Shown here: positions 9,651 through 19,774 of the stretch, piece by piece
Position numbering within the stretch: position 1 is the first letter of the stretch
Layout of the letters: each line of letters starts with the position of its first letter
NCBI GenBank assembly: GCA_902564535.1
Contig: CACFBG010000001.1
Location: 144,564 to 208,563, forward strand
DNA from: an uncultured Prochlorococcus sp.
Lineage (GTDB): Bacteria; Cyanobacteriota; Cyanobacteriia; PCC-6307; Cyanobiaceae
Direction of reading: 5' to 3'
DNA: 64,000 nucleotides
Notes under the pieces: generated by a model
What the model saw: only the letters and a program-made list of their open reading frames with translations
What the model was told of the DNA's origin: nothing
Databases searched by the model: none
Translations under genes and position numbers: made by a program

Positions 9651-11345
9651 GTGCGGAGGATTACTACAAGAATTGTTCTTCTAGCTAGTTTCCTGATTCC
9701 AGGGATCTATGCAGTCCAAGCAGAACAAGCTGCAAATATGAAAGGAAGCAATAAGTTGCTAGCTAAAAATTCAAAGCAGGTTTTTTCAGATTCTCTTAAC
9801 TCTCTGAAAAAGTTATCATTAAATAATAAAATTAAATCCAATAATAATAGCGCGCTTAACAAATTCAAGAGAAGAATTACTTATTTTGAAAGACTTAAAT
9901 TAAATAAAAATATCTCTATTCCTCAAAATAATGAAGAGGTTTTAATCCAAGAAATACTTCCTATTACACTTAAAGAAGTCCAGAAATTAATGATCAGTAA
10001 TAATCCTGATTTAAAGGTAATGAAGACTAGAGTTGAACAAGAGTCTGAACTAGTTAAATCTTCAATTGCAAGATGGTATCCAACAATTAATCTAAATGCA
10101 AATGGATTGCCTGAATATTTAACTGCAGATAATTATAGAAATCCTGATTTTGGTTCAGATACAAAAACCAAACAATGGAAAACTTCCATGAGTGTGCAAG
10201 TTCAATGGAACTTAATCGACCCAATCCGTGTGCCAACTATTGCAGCTGCAAAAGACTCTTATGAAAAAGCTAGAGATTCATATTTAATTACACTTAGAGA
10301 TTTAAAACTTAGAGCAGCTAATCAATATTTCTTATTACAACGTGCAGATGAAGGAGTCAGAATCGGCAAACAATCAATGCAAGCTTCTTTAATAAGCCTG
10401 AGAGATGCTAAAGCTCGTTTTGAAGCTGGAGTTGCAACAAGACTCGAAGTGCTCGAAGCAGAAACACAATTAGCAAGAGATAAGCAACTTTTGACAGGCA
10501 AACTTGGAGATCAAAAAATTACACGTCGGTCAATTGCAAATACATTAAATCTACCTCAAGGAACAACTCCTATAGCTGCATCTTCAGCGAAAGTTATAGG
10601 AACATGGCAAGCATCACTTCAAGAAAGCATAATAGCGGCCTATTCGTTTAGAGAAGAGCTAAATAGGCTACTATTAGATATTTCTATAAATAATAATAAT
10701 GCAAACATAGCCCTTGGAGCTACTCAACCAACTATCAGTCTTTCTAATAATCTAAGTTATACAAATACCAAAGGACAATCAGGAATTAGTTCTACTTCAT
10801 CAATAGATATGGATGATTATTCTTCATCCATTAGCAACTCAATAGCAATTAATGCAAATTGGACAATATTTGATGGAGGGAGGGCAAAAGCTCTTTATAA
10901 ATACAATAAATTAAAAGCAAAAGAAGCTGAAGAGTCTTTTATCTCCAGGAAAAATAGTATAAGGCAAGAAGTTGAAGAAAGTTTCTTTAATCTGCAAACA
11001 GCCAATCAAGATATTGCAACAACGACAAGAGAAGTGTTGGCCTCTAGGGAATCATTAAGATTAGCAAGGTTAAGATTTCAAGCAGGAGTTACTACGCAGA
11101 GAGAAGTTGTTAATAATCAAAGAGATTTAACACAAGCAGAAGTTCGTTATTCTGATGCAATCACTAATTATAATAGAAGCCTTTCTCAATTACAAAGGCG
11201 AACAGGTATCGACCCAGTAAAAGCCTGCGAATCTAAGATATCAACTTCTAGTGAAGTTGATAAAGATAACTTAATTGATATGCCTATAGAGCCATTTCCA
11301 TTAATTCCAGCATGTGAAGCATCAACAATCCAAAGGAAAGAATGA
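9651..11345 (+). CDS. TolC-like outer membrane efflux protein
   Basis: GTG start, signal peptide, and two repeats of the outer-membrane efflux protein type (ARFEAGVATRLEVLEAETQLARD; LRFQAGVTTQREVVNNQRDLTQAE). Confidence 0.9.
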   Translation: MRRITTRIVLLASFLIPGIYAVQAEQAANMKGSNKLLAKNSKQVFSDSLNSLKKLSLNNKIKSNNNSALNKFKRRITYFERLKLNKNISIPQNNEEVLIQEILPITLKEVQKLMISNNPDLKVMKTRVEQESELVKSSIARWYPTINLNANGLPEYLTADNYRNPDFGSDTKTKQWKTSMSVQVQWNLIDPIRVPTIAAAKDSYEKARDSYLITLRDLKLRAANQYFLLQRADEGVRIGKQSMQASLISLRDAKARFEAGVATRLEVLEAETQLARDKQLLTGKLGDQKITRRSIANTLNLPQGTTPIAASSAKVIGTWQASLQESIIAAYSFREELNRLLLDISINNNNANIALGATQPTISLSNNLSYTNTKGQSGISSTSSIDMDDYSSSISNSIAINANWTIFDGGRAKALYKYNKLKAKEAEESFISRKNSIRQEVEESFFNLQTANQDIATTTREVLASRESLRLARLRFQAGVTTQREVVNNQRDLTQAEVRYSDAITNYNRSLSQLQRRTGIDPVKACESKISTSSEVDKDNLIDMPIEPFPLIPACEASTIQRKE

Positions 11346-12154
11346 AAGACATTGAAATGCAGACTCTAAGTGAATCACAAATACATTCAATTCACGAATT
11401 ACTTGACTGTGTAGCTGAACGACAAAGAAATGATTTTGGTACGATTAGTTCGGATGTCAAAATTGATGGTACTTTAATAACTGAATGTGATCGTTGGAGT
11501 GATTTTACTATTGTCGAAGGGTTATCAAAAATAACCAAGGGTTTTGGCATATTAAGCGAAGAAGGTTCACAAATTGTTCCTGACTCAGATAATTATTGGA
11601 TCGTTGATCCATTAGATGGGACAACAAATTTTGCCGCTGGAATCCCATATTGGGCTATTTCCGCAGCTCATTTTGTTCAAGGCAAACCAGAAACCGCTTT
11701 TCTCGACATTCCCGCACTTCAACAAAGGCTAATTGCAATTAAAGGAAAAGGAGTATGGTTAAACAATCAACCATTGACCATAGAATCAAGATTCAAACAA
11801 AACAGTCAACTTGTATCTCTATGTAGTAGATCTATAAGGATTTTACAAAGAAGGCCTAATAAACCTTTCCCAGGGAAAATTCGTTTACTAGGTGTTGCAA
11901 GCCTAAATATGACAAGTGTCGCAATTGGACAAACAATTGCTGCATTAGAAGCAACACCAAAAATATGGGATTTAGCATCAGCGTGGCTAGTTTTATCAGA
12001 ACTTTCTTGCCCTATGACATGGCTAAGTCAAGATCCTTCTACTATTAAGTCAGGACAAGACCTAAATGCAGTGAGTTTTCCGGTATTAGTGGCAAATTCA
12101 CAAGAAGAGTTAAATAGATTAATTCCTTGGGGAGAAGAATTAATTAAAAACTAA
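11342..12154 (+). CDS. Inositol monophosphatase family protein
   Basis: LSEEGS and WIVDPLDGTTNFAAGIP motifs; WDLASAWLVLSE. Confidence 0.92.
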   Translation: MKDIEMQTLSESQIHSIHELLDCVAERQRNDFGTISSDVKIDGTLITECDRWSDFTIVEGLSKITKGFGILSEEGSQIVPDSDNYWIVDPLDGTTNFAAGIPYWAISAAHFVQGKPETAFLDIPALQQRLIAIKGKGVWLNNQPLTIESRFKQNSQLVSLCSRSIRILQRRPNKPFPGKIRLLGVASLNMTSVAIGQTIAALEATPKIWDLASAWLVLSELSCPMTWLSQDPSTIKSGQDLNAVSFPVLVANSQEELNRLIPWGEELIKN

Positions 12155-12310
12155 AGTCATTCTCATATTGCTTTTGAGATGAATATAAAGTAATTATAAA
12201 AGTTTTCTTGAGACCTTTACTTATAAAAAAAGATTCAATATGAATAAAAACATATAACTAACAAGTAGTTATATACGAGCTACCGTTACTAAGAGTAGGA
12301 CTACAAAAGC

Positions 12311-13258
12311 GTGGATTTTAGATGGCGCAGTAAAACCCATGGGTTATTACGTAGCCTTTGGAAAGCTTATGAGAGCTGGTCTCGCTGTGATTGCGTTGAT
12401 CTAAGTGCAGCATTTGCTTATTACACACTTCAATCATTTTTTCCAATTTTATTGATATCACTTTCAGTTGCATCTTGGTTACTTGGGAAACAGCCTGGGC
12501 TTGATCAACAAATTATTAATTATGCAGCGCAAATTTTACCGCCATCAGTAGTTGGTTTAGTTGAAACGACTTTGGTCAAGCTAGTTAATCAAGGCTTTGG
12601 AGCCGGATTATTAGGTGCAATCTTTCTAATGATCACATCTGGCAATGCCTATTTAACTTTACAAAGAGGTTCTGACAGGCTTTGGGAAGATAGTTTACCT
12701 GCAAAAAAATTCCCTACATCATGGAAGATTCAAGCATTTAGATTTATAAGGACAAGAGTTGAAGCATTTTTAATAGTTCTTTTAATTGGTGTATTAGTAG
12801 TTGTTGATCAAATTAGCACCAATATTAAAATGATTCCAGGTGCAGTTTTTGATGATTTAACTAAAACTATTCCATGGATTGCAACTACATTTTCAAAGAT
12901 TCCAGTACTTGAAGTTGGTCAATTCGTAATTCCTTTTTTAAGTTTTTCCTTGATGGCCTTATTACTACAAGCTTTATTGCCTAGTCGAAGAGTTCCTATA
13001 AAGCCATTAGTTCCTGGGTCATTAATGATAGGTATTTTGCTTACAATTCTAAATTTAACAGTTAGCAGAAGTATTCTATCTCTTGGTAGTCGTTTTCAAG
13101 CTTATGGATTTATTGGAGGGGTTTTAGTATTAACTCTTTGGGTATGGATGATTGGTGTAATTATTTACTTTGGTCAATGCTGGAGTGTTGTTCTAGCAAG
13201 TATGACAATTAATAGGAGAGGGGCTCCTCAACGTCTTAATAATGAAATAACAAGGTAA
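12311..13258 (+). CDS. YihY/virulence factor BrkB family membrane protein
   Basis: DLSAAFAYYTLQSFFPILLISLSVASWLLG and FQAYGFIGGVLVLTLWVWMIGVIIYFGQCWSVVLA. Confidence 0.88.
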   Translation: MDFRWRSKTHGLLRSLWKAYESWSRCDCVDLSAAFAYYTLQSFFPILLISLSVASWLLGKQPGLDQQIINYAAQILPPSVVGLVETTLVKLVNQGFGAGLLGAIFLMITSGNAYLTLQRGSDRLWEDSLPAKKFPTSWKIQAFRFIRTRVEAFLIVLLIGVLVVVDQISTNIKMIPGAVFDDLTKTIPWIATTFSKIPVLEVGQFVIPFLSFSLMALLLQALLPSRRVPIKPLVPGSLMIGILLTILNLTVSRSILSLGSRFQAYGFIGGVLVLTLWVWMIGVIIYFGQCWSVVLASMTINRRGAPQRLNNEITR

Positions 13259-13290
13259 TCTTTACTTAAAAACAAATTGTCTATTTCCAT

Positions 13291-13629
13291 ATGCAAAAAA
13301 ATGCTTCTTTAATTTGGTTCTTTTTATTAGCAATTCTGATTCTTCCAACAGCAGCAGGAAGGCTTTTACTAGATTTAGCAGGGGGAATTATTCTAATATT
13401 CTTTACTATAAGTTTAGTGTTGGCTTGCCTTGGATGGTTTTGGTGGAAAAAAATTAATGCAATAATGCAAACATGCAAGGTTTGTGGTGCAAAAAGTCTT
13501 TCTAATTCTAGTCAATGTATGATTTGTGGATCTAAGATAAATACAGATATCAATTCTAATACTATGAATGTGGAGGCTAATCAAGCGACTATTGATATAA
13601 TTGCAAAAGAAACAGAAGAAGGGAATTGA
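13291..13629 (+). CDS. Hypothetical membrane protein with C-terminal zinc-ribbon-like motif
   Basis: Two hydrophobic segments followed by CKVCGAKSLSNSSQCMICGSKI. Confidence 0.6.
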   Translation: MQKNASLIWFFLLAILILPTAAGRLLLDLAGGIILIFFTISLVLACLGWFWWKKINAIMQTCKVCGAKSLSNSSQCMICGSKINTDINSNTMNVEANQATIDIIAKETEEGN

Positions 13630-13677
13630 AGTTTATGATAGATATCGTTCAATCAACTTGCAAAACAACCATATATT

Positions 13678-13998
13678 CTAATCCTTCAACTCCTCTGTAT
13701 CCAAAGTTATAATTTTCTGCTCTAAATTAGATAAGAGTTTCTCACAATGATCAAGGTAAAGCCTTCCTTGATCATAAATTTCCTCTAAATCATTTAAAGG
13801 GGTATTTTCTTGTTGAAGTTTAGAAAGTATAGAGTCTAAAGAATCTATAGACTCCTCATAGCTCATGTTTAAAATTTCTTCCTCAAGAAGGCTACTTGAA
13901 GATTTATTTGATATTAATTTTTTTGATTGATTTTTGAAATTCTCCTTAGAGTCAATCACTTTTGAAGAATTGTTATTTTTTGATTTTGAGTTACTCAC
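13678..13998 (-). CDS. xseB: Exodeoxyribonuclease VII small subunit
   Basis: SYEESIDSLDSILSKLQQENTPLNDLEEIYDQGRLYLDHCEKLL; directly follows xseA with overlap. Confidence 0.85.
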   Translation of the reverse strand: MSNSKSKNNNSSKVIDSKENFKNQSKKLISNKSSSSLLEEEILNMSYEESIDSLDSILSKLQQENTPLNDLEEIYDQGRLYLDHCEKLLSNLEQKIITLDTEELKD

Positions 13999-15154
13999 TT
14001 ATGGAACCTTTGGAAGGATTAACAAATTGAACTTGAACATCTACATTACCATCAATAAGCTGAATTGTTAACTCATCATGATATGAAATATTTTCAACTT
14101 TATTAACTATATTTCCTGAAGAATTTCTTATTATAGTAAACCCTCTGGACAAGTAGCTTGCTGGAGATAAAGCATTCAGAAGAAGTCTACGTTGCTGCAG
14201 TATTAATCTGCGAGATTTAATTTTAATCTCAAGATTATTCTCTTGTAAAAGCAATTCAATATCTTTTAAATTTTGTCTATATTGCTTAACAATAAAGTTA
14301 ATATAATCATTAATTCTTTTTCTTTTTTGTATACATTCTCCTAGTTGTTCATCTCGACTAGGCAATAAAGAAATCATTGCTGCAGTAGGAGTTGCAGATC
14401 TATAATCTGCAACAAGATCCGCAACAGTTATATCATCTTCATGACCTATACCAGTAACGACTGGTATAGGAAATCGTGCAATTTCTCTACATATTTTTTC
14501 ACTATCAAAGATAGCTAAATCTTCTCTACTTCCTCCACCCCTTGCGATAACTATTGCTTCAATATCAAATCCTGAATAGCATTTCGAGAGACTAATTAAT
14601 GTAGATTGGATTGATTTTTCAGCAAGACCTTGAACAGGTATCGGTATAATTACTAATCTGGCCAAGGGCCATCTTTCTTGGGCAGTTTTTTTTATATCGG
14701 CCAATGCAGAACTAGGTGAACTGGTAAGAATTGCAATAGATTTTGGATATAAAGGTAACTTACGTTTTCTACTAATATCAATTAAACCCTCCTTTTCTAA
14801 TTTATCTTTTACTATTTCAAACTTTCTTAAAACAGTTGAAATAGTAGGTTTAATATCAATCACTTGCACACTTAAAGAAGCTCTAGCTGGCCAAAAGTTC
14901 AATTTACCAATAATCAATACGCCATCGTCTAAAGAAGGTTCATAATCAATACGTTGCAAAATCGATGCCCATACAACTGCAGTAATAGAAGATTTTCCAT
15001 CCGACAATGTCAACCACAAATGTCCTTTCTTCTTCTGGAATTTAGATATTGATGCTTGCAAAAGAAAATTAGGAGCAAACCCCCTTTCTAACAATTTACC
15101 TATAGCAGAGTTCAATTCTGAAACTGAATACTGTGGCAGTGAATTAATTATCAA
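13991..15154 (-). CDS. xseA: Exodeoxyribonuclease VII large subunit
   Basis: N-terminal OB-fold, IVIARGGGSREDLAIFDSEKICREIARFPIPVVTGIGHEDDITVADLVADYRSATPTAA. Confidence 0.95.
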   Translation of the reverse strand: MIINSLPQYSVSELNSAIGKLLERGFAPNFLLQASISKFQKKKGHLWLTLSDGKSSITAVVWASILQRIDYEPSLDDGVLIIGKLNFWPARASLSVQVIDIKPTISTVLRKFEIVKDKLEKEGLIDISRKRKLPLYPKSIAILTSSPSSALADIKKTAQERWPLARLVIIPIPVQGLAEKSIQSTLISLSKCYSGFDIEAIVIARGGGSREDLAIFDSEKICREIARFPIPVVTGIGHEDDITVADLVADYRSATPTAAMISLLPSRDEQLGECIQKRKRINDYINFIVKQYRQNLKDIELLLQENNLEIKIKSRRLILQQRRLLLNALSPASYLSRGFTIIRNSSGNIVNKVENISYHDELTIQLIDGNVDVQVQFVNPSKGSISE

Positions 15155-15260
15155 AATAAAATGATTTCTTATTTATATAGTAAGATCAAAACTTAAATAA
15201 AAAATAGATTTGTCCAAAAATATTTGATTATGTTATTGCTTAATTAAAAGGAAGTAATAT

Positions 15261-15407
15261 TTATTTAATACCCAATTGAACTAGGATCCCTTGCCTTGTT
15301 AAAAGTTCAGTGCTTAAACATACAAAAATTCCAAACATTGCAAATCGACCATTCCAAGTTTCTGCAAATTTTACAAAGCCAAAACGAGGTTGTCTATTGA
15401 CTAACAT
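15261..15407 (-). CDS. High-light-inducible (Hli) protein
   Basis: Not in the ORF track. Reverse-strand translation MLVNRQPRFGFVKFAETWNGRFAMFGIFVCLSTELLTRQGILVQLGIK (48 aa), with the CAB/ELIP helix signature ExxNGRFAMFG. Confidence 0.88.
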   Translation of the reverse strand: MLVNRQPRFGFVKFAETWNGRFAMFGIFVCLSTELLTRQGILVQLGIK

Positions 15408-15494
15408 TTCGATTTTAATATCTAAACTATTTTAATAAAGTAAAAATCTTTGAAAAGATATTGTAATCACTTCTTAAACAAGTGTTGAGAAGAT

Positions 15495-15878
15495 TTATCG
15501 AACATGCCTAGAACCATCAACAGGATGATAATCCTCACCTGTTCGTTCTTCATAAATGATTGCAGGTAGACCAGTTTCAAACATTGTCTGCAAAGCCTCC
15601 TTCAGAAAGGGGTTCCAACCTCCTGTACTAACTGAGCCATGGCGAACAGTCCAATCCCAAGTACCTTGCAAATCTCTTGGGATACGTCCTTCTCTATCCC
15701 TCCTCGCCACTAAATCAAGAGACTCAACTAAACCAACCTGAATAGGATCTTTCCCATAAGCAGGGGTGAGACTTAATTCAAGTCGCACTGGATCCTCCTT
15801 CAAGAGTTTCAAACGAAATCTTGGAGGTAATTTCACAGTCTTGAGGACTGCCAAAACTATGCGAGTTCTTTGTTCCAC
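15495..15878 (-). CDS. Conserved cyanobacterial hypothetical protein
   Basis: 127 aa ORF with well-formed globular composition; family not recognised with confidence. Confidence 0.65.
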   Translation of the reverse strand: MEQRTRIVLAVLKTVKLPPRFRLKLLKEDPVRLELSLTPAYGKDPIQVGLVESLDLVARRDREGRIPRDLQGTWDWTVRHGSVSTGGWNPFLKEALQTMFETGLPAIIYEERTGEDYHPVDGSRHVR

Positions 15879-15938
15879 TAGTCGGTCCCTTTTCTAAACA
15901 TATTCGGTGAATTTTGAAGGATTCAAAGCCTATATAAC

Positions 15939-16220
15939 CTATTCAGCCGAAGTTTCTGCTGATTGAGGTGGATCTGAGTCTAAGTCCTCAGAAAATCTAA
16001 CGGTTAACAAATTCTCATTTGTTATTCGGCCCTCATTATCTAAAAGCTCAGGATGAATCGTAAGACGGCCAGTCCTATCCTCATTAGACATCTGCTTTTT
16101 TACCTTCATAGGAGATCTAAGGAAATTCACATCAAATCCTCTTCCCATGACTCGAAAAGATTGCCAGAGGAGAACAATGACAATCAAACCATATAGGAGA
16201 GGGAACAAAGAGCTCAACAT
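15939..16220 (-). CDS. DUF2973-like small membrane protein
   Basis: N-terminal TM (LFPLLYGLIVIVLLWQSFRVM) and RTGRLTIHPELLDNEGRITNENLLTVRF. Confidence 0.65.
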   Translation of the reverse strand: MLSSLFPLLYGLIVIVLLWQSFRVMGRGFDVNFLRSPMKVKKQMSNEDRTGRLTIHPELLDNEGRITNENLLTVRFSEDLDSDPPQSAETSAE

Positions 16221-16542
16221 TTCAACTTTAGCAATGGCAGTAAGGCTTTAACGCACAATAACGAAAATCCTCTCTTAATTGCTTATTAGCTTAAATGGTA
16301 AGAGCTGGTCAAACATAGACTGAATCAAAATGATTCAAAATTCACTCGCCATAGAAACTTATAGTCATTATTGAAATGGTTAGTCAAAGATGACCTTTAT
16401 CTAGAGTTTGAATGATATGGCAGTATGCAGGGATTAGCAAAAAGGAAATAATTCATTATGCATATAGCCAAAGATTATTAATGCGTTGTAAAATAAAAAA
16501 TCCGAAGAAGAGCATGTTTAGAAATGACTTCTTTATGAGATT

Positions 16543-17736
16543 ATGATGGTGTTGCCAAACAAGCAAAAAATTACAAAAGCATTTTTCTTAAAAGGGAAAA
16601 AGCTTTCAAAGCTATTATTATTACTTATTTTTAGTAATTGGATTTTTTTTGAATTCTATCCTCTTAAATCTTTAGCAAAAGGAAATTCTCCTTCAGAAGA
16701 TAAGAATAATCTATCGTCAAGAAACTTTGTATCAAATGCAGTTCAACGAAGTGGGCCAGCTGTTGTAACACTTGAAACACAAAGAACAGTAATTTCACGA
16801 AACAACTCAAGACTTCCGCAAGGCATTTTTATTGATCCATATTTTGATAATTTTTTCAGATTCAGAGGAATCCCTGATATCCCAAGGTCTCGAATAGAAA
16901 AGAATCAAGGTAGTGGCGTAATTTTCTCCCCAGAAGGTCTTGTCTTAACAAATGCACATGTTGTGGAAAAAATCGACCAATTAATGGTTGGTCTATCAAA
17001 TGGGCAAAGAGTTCCGGGCAAAATAATTGGTATTGATACTTTGACAGATCTGGCCATAATTCGTCTAAATGGAACTGGACCATGGCCTACTGCTCAGTTA
17101 GGTAATTCCGATGATTTAAAAGTTGGTGATTGGGCAATTGCAGTAGGCAATCCTTATGGACTAGAAAATACAGTGACCCTTGGGATCATTAGTAATCTGA
17201 ATAGAAATGTCTCTCAACTAGGAATCTCAGATAAAAGACTAGATCTAATCCAAACTGATGCAGCAATTAATCCAGGCAATTCAGGAGGTCCTTTGCTCAA
17301 TGCAAATGGAGAGGTAATTGGAATAAATACCTTGGTTAGATCAGGGCCAGGAGCAGGATTAGGCTTTGCTATCCCAATAAATAGAGCAAGACAAATAGCA
17401 GAACAACTAATAAGCAAAGGTAAAGCTAGTCACCCAATGATTGGAGTAGGGCTAGCACCATTAATTATTAATGATAAAGATAAAAATAATGCAAATGGAG
17501 GGGCAATAGTTCGCTATGTAATAAAAGGTGGGCCTGGAGATCAGGGAGGATTAAAAATAAATGATCTAATAAGAAAAGTTGGTGAAAAGAAGATCGAAAA
17601 TCCTTCTGATGTAATATCTATAATCAATAAAGCTAGACCGGGACAACCATTAAAATTTATAATAAATAGATCAACCAAAGTATATGTTTTATATATCACT
17701 CCAAAAGATATAAGGGAAATAAGAAGAAGGAATTAA
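16543..17736 (+). CDS. HtrA/Deg-family trypsin-like serine protease with PDZ domain
   Basis: LTNAHVVEK, TDLAIIRL, and INPGNSGGPLLNANGEVIGINT; C-terminal PDZ. Confidence 0.95.
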   Translation: MMVLPNKQKITKAFFLKGKKLSKLLLLLIFSNWIFFEFYPLKSLAKGNSPSEDKNNLSSRNFVSNAVQRSGPAVVTLETQRTVISRNNSRLPQGIFIDPYFDNFFRFRGIPDIPRSRIEKNQGSGVIFSPEGLVLTNAHVVEKIDQLMVGLSNGQRVPGKIIGIDTLTDLAIIRLNGTGPWPTAQLGNSDDLKVGDWAIAVGNPYGLENTVTLGIISNLNRNVSQLGISDKRLDLIQTDAAINPGNSGGPLLNANGEVIGINTLVRSGPGAGLGFAIPINRARQIAEQLISKGKASHPMIGVGLAPLIINDKDKNNANGGAIVRYVIKGGPGDQGGLKINDLIRKVGEKKIENPSDVISIINKARPGQPLKFIINRSTKVYVLYITPKDIREIRRRN

Positions 17737-17793
17737 GTCAAAACCAAATATTAATAGAATTTTTTTTATTCATAATCCTCAAATTCACTCATA

Positions 17794-19524
17794 TTAGGAT
17801 CGCTTCTTTTCCTTTTTAACAGCTTTTCTTTTCCTCTGTCGATCCCTATTTGCTAATCTTTTAGCTTCCTTTTCTGCTAAAGCAAGCTGATTATCTTGCT
17901 CAATTTTTTCTTCGAGTTTCTTTTCTTGAAAATAAGAATAACCACCTTTATACATAATTAATTCTCCATCTCTTAACTCTACGATTTTATTAGCGACTTG
18001 AGAAATAAAATATCTATCATGAGATACAATTAGTGCTGAGCCTTCATATTCTATTATTGCTTTTTCTAAAATATGTTTTGCTGGTATATCTAAATGATTG
18101 GTAGGTTCATCCAAAATCAACAAGTTGCAAGGTTTAACAATCATTAAAGCAAGAGCGAGTCTTGCTTTTTCTCCCCCACTAAGTTGGCCTACGATCTTAA
18201 ATACTGAATCTTTACTTAAGCTGAAACTTCCTAATAAAGATCTAATTTGAGTTTGACTCCAATCAGGAACAGCTTCGAAAATTGTTTCTATAACTGTCTT
18301 TTTAAGATTTAATGCTTCTGCTTGATTCTGGGCAAAATACGCCGCGTGAACATTATGTTTACCTAATCTTGCGAATCCATCTTCTGGCTTTTCAATGCCA
18401 ATAATCAATCTAAGCAAAGTAGATTTACCAGATCCATTTGGCCCTATGAAGGCTATTCGATCGCCAGGCTCAACATCAAGATTGGCCCCCAAAAATAAAA
18501 TTTTTTCTCCATAGCTATGAGTCAAGTCTTTAACTGAAACAACTTCTTTTCCTGATCTCGGTGCAGGAGGAAATCGAAAAATAGGTTGCATCACCTTTTC
18601 TAGAGGTGCTTCTATTTTCTCTAATTTATCTAACAACTTCTCACGACTTTTTGCCTGAGTACTTCTTGTAGCACTTGCTCTAAATCGATCTATATAAAAC
18701 TGTTGGGAAGCGATTTCCTTTTGCTGCCTTTGAAATGCTGCTTGATTAGCTTCTTTTTCAATTTTTTCTTGCTCTAAATAAGAACTATAATTGCCCAAAT
18801 AAATACGAGAATAGCCTGCTTCTGTTCTGACTATTTGTGTGCAAATTCGATCTAAAAATGTGCGATCATGACTAATAAGAACAATAGAAGCAGATTGTTT
18901 ACTGAGATAATTTTCAAGCCATTCAATTGTTTCTAAATCAAGGTGATTAGTTGGTTCATCTAATAGTAAAAGATCTGGATCTTGTAATAGAATTTTGCCT
19001 AAAGCAATTCTCATCTGCCATCCACCAGAATAACTAGAAACAAGTTGATTAGCACTGTCTGAAGAAAATCCTATTGTGGGTAAAAGTTTTTCAATTTGCG
19101 CTTCAATTTCATATCCATGTATAGCTTCAAACTCACTTTGCAAATTTCCCAGATCAATAATCAAGCTATCTAAATAATCAGAATCATTTATTGCTTCCTT
19201 TGATTGCATAGCCTGTTCAACTATGCATTTTTCTCCTAATACTCTTGCAGCATCAGAAAAGGCCTGAAACAATTCCTCTCTAACAGTCCTATTAGGGTCA
19301 ACCTCAAATTCCTGCTTTAAGAATGCAATCTTCAATTCACCCTGCCGCACTACTTGGCCACTAGTTGGTTCTTCTAACCCAGCAATGATCTTTAACTGAG
19401 TTGATTTACCTGAACCATTTACTCCTACAAGACCTATTCTGTCTCCAGATTTAACTTCCCATGTGACGTCTTTCAAAACCTCACTATTGGGATATAACTT
19501 GCTAATCCTCTCAAGCCGAATCAC
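17794..19524 (-). CDS. ABC-F family ATPase
   Basis: Two nucleotide-binding domains (GVNGSGKST, GPNGSGKST; SGGWQMR, SGGEKARLAL), no TM segments, Lys/Arg-rich tail. Confidence 0.93.
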   Translation of the reverse strand: MIRLERISKLYPNSEVLKDVTWEVKSGDRIGLVGVNGSGKSTQLKIIAGLEEPTSGQVVRQGELKIAFLKQEFEVDPNRTVREELFQAFSDAARVLGEKCIVEQAMQSKEAINDSDYLDSLIIDLGNLQSEFEAIHGYEIEAQIEKLLPTIGFSSDSANQLVSSYSGGWQMRIALGKILLQDPDLLLLDEPTNHLDLETIEWLENYLSKQSASIVLISHDRTFLDRICTQIVRTEAGYSRIYLGNYSSYLEQEKIEKEANQAAFQRQQKEIASQQFYIDRFRASATRSTQAKSREKLLDKLEKIEAPLEKVMQPIFRFPPAPRSGKEVVSVKDLTHSYGEKILFLGANLDVEPGDRIAFIGPNGSGKSTLLRLIIGIEKPEDGFARLGKHNVHAAYFAQNQAEALNLKKTVIETIFEAVPDWSQTQIRSLLGSFSLSKDSVFKIVGQLSGGEKARLALALMIVKPCNLLILDEPTNHLDIPAKHILEKAIIEYEGSALIVSHDRYFISQVANKIVELRDGELIMYKGGYSYFQEKKLEEKIEQDNQLALAEKEAKRLANRDRQRKRKAVKKEKKRS

Positions 19525-19606
19525 TAGAACAATCCTTGCCTTTAATAATTAAATCATTAACCGTAAGCTAATAGATGAATCTACCAAGCTTTAACTTTAT
19601 AAAATC

Positions 19607-19762
19607 ATGTTAAGACTGGAACAAATAGCTGCTTTATTTTTAGCTGCTGGTCTTGCTATACCTAGCTACTGGTTTTTTTGGAGTCTCGCAGGTGGTGGTG
19701 GTTACGATAGAAGAAATAATCAAAATTCAGAATTAATAGATCAACGAAAATCCATCAAATAA
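19607..19762 (+). CDS. Small membrane protein, 51 aa
   Basis: Not in the ORF track. MLRLEQIAALFLAAGLAIPSYWFFWSLAGGGGYDRRNNQNSELIDQRKSIK; one TM helix. Confidence 0.55.
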   Translation: MLRLEQIAALFLAAGLAIPSYWFFWSLAGGGGYDRRNNQNSELIDQRKSIK

Positions 19763-19774
19763 TAACAACCTTGC

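Noticed and set aside
16270-16360. tRNA-like D-arm (TAGCTTAAATGGTAAGAGC) in the Deg upstream spacer
   Set aside because: A D-arm can be drawn, but there is no matching acceptor stem, the anticodon loop lacks U33 and no T-stem forms. At best a relic, so not called.
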